Below, in pieces: positions 57,068-64,000 of a stretch of 64,000 nucleotides of DNA. The number at the start of each line of letters is the position of its first letter. Position 1 is the first letter of the stretch. The DNA comes from CAZGAQ01 sp964523405 (GTDB lineage Bacteria; Planctomycetota; Phycisphaerae; UBA1845; Fen-1342): contig CAZGAQ010000028.1 of assembly GCA_964523405.1 (NCBI GenBank), positions 9,069-73,068 on the forward strand. Reading direction: 5' to 3'. The translations under genes were made by a program, and so were the position numbers. Below the pieces are notes generated by a model that did not search any database, was not told the origin of the DNA, and saw only the letters and a list, made by a program, of their open reading frames with translations.

Positions 57068-60000
57068 ATGACTCGTTTCGGCCACCGCTCGTCCAGCCTC
57101 ATGCGCTCATTCACCGTGCTGCCCGCGCTGGCTTGTGGCGCGGTCGCCGCCGCGGCTCTTGCCATCGCGGCGCTGCCCACCGCCCAAGTCGATGCCGTGC
57201 GCCCGATTGATCCGCCCGCGGGCGCCCCCGCCAGCGGTACCGGCGTCCCGACGCCACCAGCGTCCGGTGGGCCGGGCCGCATTCTGACCATCGGCGACCC
57301 CAACGCCGGCTGGGTCGACCTCGACATCGATTCGGACAACAACAACGGCACGACCCCGCCCGACCGCTCCGACGACCCGAACGACCCCAACAGCGAGGAG
57401 GCCATCGAGGAGCTGCAGCCGGGCAAATTCGTCACGGTCAACGACGACGATGATGACGGCGACTGCGTCGCGGATTTCGCGCAGGACGGCCCGATCACCG
57501 CCGAGCACGACGAGCTCGTCCCGCTGATCCTCGAAATCCGCCCACCCGGGCCGCTGACGCCGGCGCGGCTGGGTACGAGTTGGTCGTATCGCCTCTCTTG
57601 CGACGACCGCTTCCGCGTGTGGCGCTCGCCGCAGCGCGGCCAGTTCAACGGCGCGCAGCACTTGCTGAGCAACACCGTGTATTCGTACCAACTCTGGCTG
57701 CTGGGGGACGGAAATTGCGACGGCGTGGTCAACGCTGACGACCTTGACGCTCTGGCAATCGCGGTCGCGAGCCCGGCCCAGTACGCAGCCGAATATCCGC
57801 AATGCAATATCGCGACGCTGGACGTGAACGGCGACGGGGCGGTCGATGCGAATGACGCGGACCCGCTGCAGGCGCTGGCAGGCCAACCCGTGCGCCCGGT
57901 GCCGGTGCGGTTGTGGCTGGAGGGGCTGCCGAGCCCGGACCTCGACCCGGCCGTTTCGTTTCACACCGTTTCGGCGGAGGCGGACCTGGATGGCAACGGG
58001 CTGTTTGATGATCCGGCCAACGCCCGCGACTCCGTCACGGCGGCGATTGGGCTGAGCGGTTGTGAGGACTTCTATTCGTACGGGCCGTCGGTACCGCCGG
58101 GCTACACCTGCGCGACGACGCCCTTTCGGTCGGGCTGCTATACGTGGCAGATCCCCGGGACGCCGCCCTGGACTACCGACCGCGTGGGGGCGCTCAACAT
58201 CGATCTGGGTACTCCCGTGACGCCAGGTGACTATCCGCCCCGCAAGGCGGATCCCTGGCAGAGTTCGCAGCCGCTGGTCAGCGCTGACGTGGCGCACGCG
58301 AACCACCGCGGGCCCGCGGCTGAGCGGCCCACGCTCAACGACACGGTCGATCTCGTGACCGGTGCTCCCTTGCTGCAGGAGACGGATCTCGAACTGCCCT
58401 TCGGGAGCGCTGTGTTCCGGCACATTCGCACGCAGTCGTGGCCCCAGGCGGCCCATGACGAACCGGATGGGTACTTCGGGATCCGGTGCGACCACTGGTG
58501 GGACTGGAACGGCAGCGGTTGGTCAATGAGCGAGAACCCCCTCTTCCTCATCGACATGAGCAAGACCTACGTACAGACGGAGCATTCGCGCAAGCGCTGC
58601 TACTTCATTCCGGATGCGCATCACTCCATCCCATTCCTGTGGGATGAGAACACCCAGCGCTATACCGCGCCGGCGTGGTTCGATGCGGAACTGGAGTACG
58701 ACGCGAATCCGAGCGACCCGAACCGGCCGACGGCGTTCTACGTCTACCTGAATCACCGGGGGATCAAGTACACGATCGAGCCGCATTATGAGGATCTGGT
58801 CGCAGCGTACACACGCCACTACGCACAGCCAAACGCGCACAATGTGCACGATGCGCCGCCGCTGGATGACCATCAGGGAGACTGGCGCTATTTCTACTGG
58901 GGCGTACCGTACTACGGGCTGGTGACGCGGCTCGAGGATCGCTATGGGAATCGCGCCGAGTATGAGTACTGCTCGCACTACCAGGCCGATTGCGATGAGC
59001 CGAACACACCCGACTGTCGCGAATGCTGTCAGAACTGCCGCGAGAAGGGCCAACTGCGCGCGATCCGGCTGGTTACCGCCGACAACCACGTGGCCTGGAC
59101 GCTGATCTACACGCATCGCTACTTCAGCTATCACCCGGGCGGCGAGAACTACCATTCATGCATATTTCTCCACAACGCGCTGCAGTCTATTCACGCGTAC
59201 CCAGGCGCTGTTGCGATTCCACCCGGCTGCCTGACGCTTACCGATGCCGACTACTGCGGCAAGACGCTCGACGAGATGGACGCGGTTGATCATCCGAGCC
59301 TGCCGACCGGCTGGACGCAGGTCGTCAAGTACCAGTACACCGCCTTTCCCTGTCCCGAGCCCAACTCGCCCAACTACTTCTTATATGTCATGCCTTTCGC
59401 GGACATACTGCTGCTAGATGCGCACCTCACCAAGGTGACGACGGCTAAAGCCGGCCTGGGCGGCACTCCGCAGGATGAACACGTGCGCATGTACCGGTAC
59501 GGACCGGCCGGCTGGCACTTCACCGAGTGCTTCTACGTGAGGGCCACATACTCCGACGCCACGATCCGGGCCGTCGTCGCAGCCCTGCCGACAGACCCGA
59601 ATCACACGCCAACCATTAACGACGTCCTGGAATTACCCGATCAATACGAACTTCTCATGCCCAATGCCCAGGGTGTGCCCACCTCAGTACGGCTCCAGGA
59701 CCTGGCGGAAATGCGGTTCTCCAATACTGGGGGACCGCTGAGTCACGCCGAACTTGGGAATACGTACCTGGGATACGACGGGCGCAGGATCGTCTGTCCG
59801 CGGACAGTCGTCTGCACGCTGTACGATCGCCGACCGGGCGCCAGCGCCGACCATAGGTTTGAGCTCTACAAGTATCGCCTCCGGCCGGAACTCGTTCCAC
59901 CCGGGCCACCTGAGGGCTACGTCAGCGAAGCCCCGATGCAGGGTTGGGAGATGCACTATCCGTATTACGAAAAGCCCTGCACATGGCTGTACTACGATGA

Positions 60001-63000
60001 GAGCAACTGGTGCCGCCTGCAGCCCATCCCCCCCGACCACCCCTATCACGCCACCATCGTCGACGAACGCGACCGGAACAACAAGCTCGTCTCGCGCCGC
60101 GTGACGAAGATGAGTGCGGCCGGCTTCATCCTGTCGGATGAAAAGTACTCCTACACGGCAGACCCCAACGGCACGCTCATCGAAGGCAGCGGCTACACCG
60201 ACCACAAGGTGTACGACAACCAGATGCGTGTCGTCGAGTATCGCACGAAAGGCTGGGGCGCCGCACACGCCGCCGGCCACGACCCCAACAGCGAAGGCCT
60301 CGTGTACATCTATCGCTACGCGCCCGACGACTGTGGCACCCAGTGGCCGCCGGAGAACTGCACGCCGGGCCAGCTGCAGTTCGTTGGCATCCGCCAGGGC
60401 CAGGACCCTAACGCGCCGGTGTACTTCACCGAGTACTACGAGCACGGCGTACCGCAGCGTCCGGAACTCGTGACCCGCACGGTGCACTTCAACGCGCCGG
60501 CGACAACCTATCCGCCGCCACCGTCCGTAGCGGTCGAGGCCGTGGACACCTACTACGAGCTCAACGGCGACAAGGCCATCATCGCCCAACGCGAAGTCCG
60601 CGCCCCGACGCCGCTGGCCGCCGGCGGCACGCCGCACTACGCCGTGACCCGCCAGCGCTTCAACGCCAACGGCAACGCCGAATGGCAGGGCTCCGGCAGC
60701 CTGCTCGACCCCAATACCCTGAACCCCGCCACAGACGAATTCACCGTTACGCACCAGACCTTCGACGACCGCGGCCGCGTGCAGGAAAGCGCCTTCGATA
60801 CCAGCGCCTACGTCCTGCCCGGCGAGTTCCAGTATTGCGGGACCGTGTCCGCCCTCAACCAGATCTCGCAGTATGAATACGAGGAGCCCTATGGCCTGAA
60901 ACGCGTCGCCTTGTACAACGGATTCAGTCTCGGCACCGAGCAGTGGATTCTGTACCGGCAGGACGGCCGGGAACTGGAGCAGTGGACGTTCAAGGATGTC
61001 ATCCCGGGCCCGCCGTACCGCACGGATTCGCCCGTCGCGATCAAGCGCTTCTCCGGCGCGCAGCTGCTATGGAGCAAAGAAGTCCGCGTCACGCCCGGTG
61101 GCGCGCAGCCTTCCACCAGCGACGCTTACGTCGAGCTCTCCACCTCCACACCTACTTATGACGAGACTGGCCGCATCATCGGCGCGGAGCGCTCCGGCGG
61201 CGGCGAGAGCATTTCCGCCCACGTTGCCTACGACGGCTTCGGCAACGTGACCCGCGAGGAGGGCCCCGACGGCACGGTGACACGCAACGTGTACGACCAG
61301 CGCGGCCGGCTCGAACGCACCTATCGCGGCACCGTCGACTGTGATCCTTCTTGGATCGGCGGCGACATGAGCCACGGCCCTGATCCCAATGACAATATGC
61401 TCCTGATCGAGAAGCGCTACTACGGCTCCGGCGTCACCGACGCAGACCGCCTCGTGTGCATCCGCCACTACGGCGACAAGCCGGTGAACCAGTATGCGTA
61501 CTGGGACGAAGATAGCCACAGCAACCCCGACCCGAACCAATGGGGCACCCCGGGCTACTGGGGCGGGCTAACGCCGTCCGAGGACGAGGACGGCTGGGCC
61601 ACCGAGCACGGGTACGACTGGCGCATGCGCGAGGTCTGGGTGACCCGCACCGACTACGCCGGCAACCCCGTCGGGCACACCGTCACGTGGTATGACCATC
61701 GCGACCGCGTGCGGTATGTGGCCGAGTACGGTCCGACGGCGGCCATCGCCGGCACGGCGCTGGATCCGCGTCTGGCCGTGCCAACTACGGTCGAGCCCGC
61801 CAGCGGCAGCGTGTTCTTCGCGTACGCCGCACCGCTCTCCCTGAGCGAGAACTGCTACGACGCGCGCGGCCAGACGCACGAGGTCCGCACGTGGTATGCC
61901 GACGGCGCCGGCCAACCCGCCTACCGCGCAACGCTCAGCTTCTTCGATCACGCCGGACGGACGCGCGCCATGTATGCCCCGAATGCCCCGGCGCAAATCT
62001 TCACCTATGACGGCAAGGGGCGGCAGGTCACGAGCGCGACCGTGGCCGCCACGGCGAGCGGCGATCGCGTGGTCGCAAAGACTGACGCCGAATACGACTA
62101 TCGCGATCGCCCCATCCGCAGCCTGCAGACCGAGTATACCCCCGACGGCACCAACGAGGTGCGCTCGTACACGCACACGTGGTACGACCTCGCCGGCCGC
62201 GTGCAGGCCACGCTGAACTACGGCACCGGCAACGACGCCGGCTTCGCCAACGGCGTCGTGCTCAACGAGCCGGCCTCGCCGGCACAGTACGATCCGAATG
62301 GCCGGCTTACCGGCTGCGTGCCGCCCGACTCCGGCGTCCTGTGCACCTGCTACGAATACGACGCGGCCGGGCACCAGACGGCCGTTCTTGGCCCGGATGG
62401 TACGTTCACCCGCACGCAATACGACGGCCTCGGTCGCGTGCGGCTCACCATCGACAATGCGGCTGGCGTGCCGACACAGCGGCGCTACACAGCCTATCGC
62501 TACGATGCTGCGGGACGGCTGGATGCGATGGCGGCCGTCATGCCCGCGCAATTCGCCGACCCCAACAGCGCGGCGTGGCAGGCCATCGACTGGAGCCCGG
62601 CGGCGAGCGCGGCCGGCACCATTCAGGTCACGACGTTCGCCTATGACGCGCAGGTGCTCCCGCTGACCTGGGAGATGCCGGGTTATGCGGGCGGCTGGGA
62701 CCCGAATGTCGCGCCGCAGAGCGCTTCGAAGACGTGGATTTCGCAGGCCACGTATCCCAACGGCGACACGCTCGCCTTCATGTACTACGCCGACGGCACG
62801 GTCGCCGCGCGCACCGACGCGCGCGGCATCACCTTCTATCACCGTTACGACGATCGCGGGCGGCGCACGGACACGTGGATCGACGACTTCTCGTACTTCA
62901 ACGTCGTGACGAATGACACCCCCGAGCGGCGCGTCCATTACGTCCACTTCGACTACGACCCCACCGGTGGCGAACTCGCCCGCGTCACGGCGTACTCGTA

Positions 63001-64000
63001 CGGAGCAAACGGAACCCAGTATGTCGTCTCCCAGAACGAGTTCCACTATGACACTCAGCGCAACCTGATCGCCGAGTACCAGCAGCACCAGAGCACGATC
63101 GGCCCGGCGACTTGGCATGTCGACTACGGCTGGGATTGCGCGGATGCCGCCAACGGCAACTACACGCGCCTGGCCAGCATGACCTATCCCGGTGGCTTGC
63201 GCACTGTAACCTTCGGCTACAACGCCGATGAGGTCAGCGGCCCGCTCAGCCGCGTCACAGACATCAGCGCCAACGGGACGGCGCTCGCGCTCTACGACTA
63301 TATCGGCACGTCGCGACGCGTCGGCACGGTGCTCGGCAACGGCGTATGCCAGGGCTTCTGGAATCCGACGACTTCCGCCTATACGGGCCTGGACCGTTTC
63401 GGCCGCGTCGCCGACCTGGACTTCCAGCTTTTCGGAAACGCGCTGCACCGGTATCAGTACGGCTACGACCAGGCCGGCAATCGCACGCACGCCCGCGTGC
63501 AGCAGGCCACGCTCGGCGGCGTGGCGCACGTCAACGACCGCTCGTACGTGTATGACTACGACGGCCTGCAGCGACTGATTGCGGCCCATCTCGGCCAGCT
63601 CGACGCCACGAACAGCGCGATCATCGCGGCCAGCGTCCCGCGCGACCGCGAGTTCGGCTGGAGCCTGGACACGCTGGGCAACTGGACCGGACTGCCCGGG
63701 AGCCCGCCGGTCGCGGGTCTACTGCGCAGCGATCGCGACCCCAACGGCGACGTAACGCTCCGCGATCAAATCTGGCACACGCCCAATAGTGCCAACCAGA
63801 TCGACGTCCTCACGACGCAGATCAATGAAGAGCCGAGCGCCGCGACAACGTTCGTCCACGACGGCGCCGGCAACCTCGTCTACGACGGCACGTTGTACTA
63901 CCAGTACGACGGCTTCAACCGCCTCGTCCGCGTGAACCTGGCCCGGGCCCCGGAGACGGGCGGCCTCGTCTACCTCACGGCCGCCAGCTTCATCACGAGT
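57068..64000 (+). CDS. Giant secreted RHS/YD-repeat protein, 3' end outside the window
   Basis: At least 2311 residues, open to the last base. GGAGGAG precedes the ATG at 57068. A signal peptide (LACGAVAAAALAIAALPTAQ) is followed by an Asp/Asn-rich linker and, at about 211-275, a dockerin-like pair (GDGNCDGVVNADDLDALA and LDVNGDGAVDANDADPL). RHS-type sequence starts near 420 (DTVDLVTGAPLLQETDLEL). A Cys-rich insert, CDEPNTPDCRECCQNCREKG, lies near 650. YD repeats run from about 1370 to the end: VAYDGFGNVTREEGPDG, VYDQRGRLERTY, YEYDAAGHQTAVLGPDG, QYDGLGRVRLT, YDYDGLQRLIAAHLG, YQYDGFNRLVRV. RHS proteins form a hollow beta shell around a C-terminal effector. The RHS core motif and toxin tip are beyond this window. 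Confidence 0.9.
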   Translation, partial: MTRFGHRSSSLMRSFTVLPALACGAVAAAALAIAALPTAQVDAVRPIDPPAGAPASGTGVPTPPASGGPGRILTIGDPNAGWVDLDIDSDNNNGTTPPDRSDDPNDPNSEEAIEELQPGKFVTVNDDDDDGDCVADFAQDGPITAEHDELVPLILEIRPPGPLTPARLGTSWSYRLSCDDRFRVWRSPQRGQFNGAQHLLSNTVYSYQLWLLGDGNCDGVVNADDLDALAIAVASPAQYAAEYPQCNIATLDVNGDGAVDANDADPLQALAGQPVRPVPVRLWLEGLPSPDLDPAVSFHTVSAEADLDGNGLFDDPANARDSVTAAIGLSGCEDFYSYGPSVPPGYTCATTPFRSGCYTWQIPGTPPWTTDRVGALNIDLGTPVTPGDYPPRKADPWQSSQPLVSADVAHANHRGPAAERPTLNDTVDLVTGAPLLQETDLELPFGSAVFRHIRTQSWPQAAHDEPDGYFGIRCDHWWDWNGSGWSMSENPLFLIDMSKTYVQTEHSRKRCYFIPDAHHSIPFLWDENTQRYTAPAWFDAELEYDANPSDPNRPTAFYVYLNHRGIKYTIEPHYEDLVAAYTRHYAQPNAHNVHDAPPLDDHQGDWRYFYWGVPYYGLVTRLEDRYGNRAEYEYCSHYQADCDEPNTPDCRECCQNCREKGQLRAIRLVTADNHVAWTLIYTHRYFSYHPGGENYHSCIFLHNALQSIHAYPGAVAIPPGCLTLTDADYCGKTLDEMDAVDHPSLPTGWTQVVKYQYTAFPCPEPNSPNYFLYVMPFADILLLDAHLTKVTTAKAGLGGTPQDEHVRMYRYGPAGWHFTECFYVRATYSDATIRAVVAALPTDPNHTPTINDVLELPDQYELLMPNAQGVPTSVRLQDLAEMRFSNTGGPLSHAELGNTYLGYDGRRIVCPRTVVCTLYDRRPGASADHRFELYKYRLRPELVPPGPPEGYVSEAPMQGWEMHYPYYEKPCTWLYYDESNWCRLQPIPPDHPYHATIVDERDRNNKLVSRRVTKMSAAGFILSDEKYSYTADPNGTLIEGSGYTDHKVYDNQMRVVEYRTKGWGAAHAAGHDPNSEGLVYIYRYAPDDCGTQWPPENCTPGQLQFVGIRQGQDPNAPVYFTEYYEHGVPQRPELVTRTVHFNAPATTYPPPPSVAVEAVDTYYELNGDKAIIAQREVRAPTPLAAGGTPHYAVTRQRFNANGNAEWQGSGSLLDPNTLNPATDEFTVTHQTFDDRGRVQESAFDTSAYVLPGEFQYCGTVSALNQISQYEYEEPYGLKRVALYNGFSLGTEQWILYRQDGRELEQWTFKDVIPGPPYRTDSPVAIKRFSGAQLLWSKEVRVTPGGAQPSTSDAYVELSTSTPTYDETGRIIGAERSGGGESISAHVAYDGFGNVTREEGPDGTVTRNVYDQRGRLERTYRGTVDCDPSWIGGDMSHGPDPNDNMLLIEKRYYGSGVTDADRLVCIRHYGDKPVNQYAYWDEDSHSNPDPNQWGTPGYWGGLTPSEDEDGWATEHGYDWRMREVWVTRTDYAGNPVGHTVTWYDHRDRVRYVAEYGPTAAIAGTALDPRLAVPTTVEPASGSVFFAYAAPLSLSENCYDARGQTHEVRTWYADGAGQPAYRATLSFFDHAGRTRAMYAPNAPAQIFTYDGKGRQVTSATVAATASGDRVVAKTDAEYDYRDRPIRSLQTEYTPDGTNEVRSYTHTWYDLAGRVQATLNYGTGNDAGFANGVVLNEPASPAQYDPNGRLTGCVPPDSGVLCTCYEYDAAGHQTAVLGPDGTFTRTQYDGLGRVRLTIDNAAGVPTQRRYTAYRYDAAGRLDAMAAVMPAQFADPNSAAWQAIDWSPAASAAGTIQVTTFAYDAQVLPLTWEMPGYAGGWDPNVAPQSASKTWISQATYPNGDTLAFMYYADGTVAARTDARGITFYHRYDDRGRRTDTWIDDFSYFNVVTNDTPERRVHYVHFDYDPTGGELARVTAYSYGANGTQYVVSQNEFHYDTQRNLIAEYQQHQSTIGPATWHVDYGWDCADAANGNYTRLASMTYPGGLRTVTFGYNADEVSGPLSRVTDISANGTALALYDYIGTSRRVGTVLGNGVCQGFWNPTTSAYTGLDRFGRVADLDFQLFGNALHRYQYGYDQAGNRTHARVQQATLGGVAHVNDRSYVYDYDGLQRLIAAHLGQLDATNSAIIAASVPRDREFGWSLDTLGNWTGLPGSPPVAGLLRSDRDPNGDVTLRDQIWHTPNSANQIDVLTTQINEEPSAATTFVHDGAGNLVYDGTLYYQYDGFNRLVRVNLARAPETGGLVYLTAASFITS

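Noticed and set aside
61568..63589. 673-codon open frame on the minus strand inside the RHS gene
   Set aside because: It is antisense to clear YD repeats on the plus strand and has the Arg/Ala/Gly composition typical of GC-rich shadows.
1..64000. tRNA, rRNA, CRISPR, integrase or phage genes
   Set aside because: I looked for T-loop GTTCRANNC with acceptor stems, spaced repeats and integrase or capsid motifs on both strands and saw none I could support. A covariance-model tRNA scan would be decisive.

Overview
The window is very GC-rich, densely coded DNA. It looks like a member of the Planctomycetota, most probably the Phycisphaerae or a close relative. The evidence is the protein repertoire: secreted proteins with paired dockerin/EF-hand-like tails, PEP-CTERM tails, a type II prepilin-like protein with a planctomycete H-x9-DG end, large Ser/Thr protein kinases each encoded with an ECF sigma factor, and several membrane proteins carrying the CGYDLTGN...CPECG zinc ribbon. 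This placement is inference; there is no rRNA or other phylogenetic marker in the window.

Layout. 1-8.2 kb, mostly plus strand: the end of a homocysteine methyltransferase, a secreted coiled-coil protein, a processive GT2 glycosyltransferase, hemW (minus), an FHA protein and three envelope proteins. 8.2-13.1 kb, minus: sigma/kinase module 1, bracketed by two paralogous small membrane proteins. 13.7-17.8 kb, minus: a fused LeuC-LeuD dehydratase, a four-helix-bundle (S23/Avd-like) gene enclosed by 25-bp inverted repeats, an HD-domain protein and a UVR-motif protein. 17.9-19.6 kb, plus: rsmD and a ymdB-type phosphodiesterase. 19.8-22.6 kb, minus: two paralogous secreted proteins with different C-terminal sorting modules, a prepilin-like protein and a small secreted Cys/His protein. 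23.1-29.9 kb, plus: three large secreted proteins (amidase/golvesin-like, FG-GAP, GHL10-like), all with dockerin-like tails. 30-35.5 kb, minus: a nuclease-like protein, a DUF3754 protein and sigma/kinase module 2. 36-40.5 kb, minus: an orphan chemoreceptor with a CZB zinc domain and a FixL/FixJ-like two-component pair. 40.7-44.1 kb, minus: a lipid-type glycosyltransferase, a PAP2 phosphatase, two tiny amphipathic proteins and a TetR-like protein without its HTH. 44.3-47.6 kb, minus: sigma/kinase module 3. 48-52.8 kb: an EAL phosphodiesterase, a dockerin-tailed protein, a large HTH protein and a divergent HAF-repeat PEP-CTERM protein. 53.2-56.5 kb, plus: a run of zinc-ribbon membrane proteins. 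57.1-64 kb, plus: one giant RHS/YD-repeat protein that runs off the window.

Themes. Signalling is unusually dense: three sigma/kinase modules, one two-component system, one chemoreceptor, one FHA protein and one EAL protein in 64 kb. The second theme is a large export programme for surface and secreted proteins. No exosortase, cohesin or CheA is visible here, so the partners of these systems must lie elsewhere. Two small transposon-like repeat families (a 122-bp family and a ~105-bp family, two copies each) sit between genes. I saw no tRNA, rRNA, CRISPR array, integrase or transposase gene.
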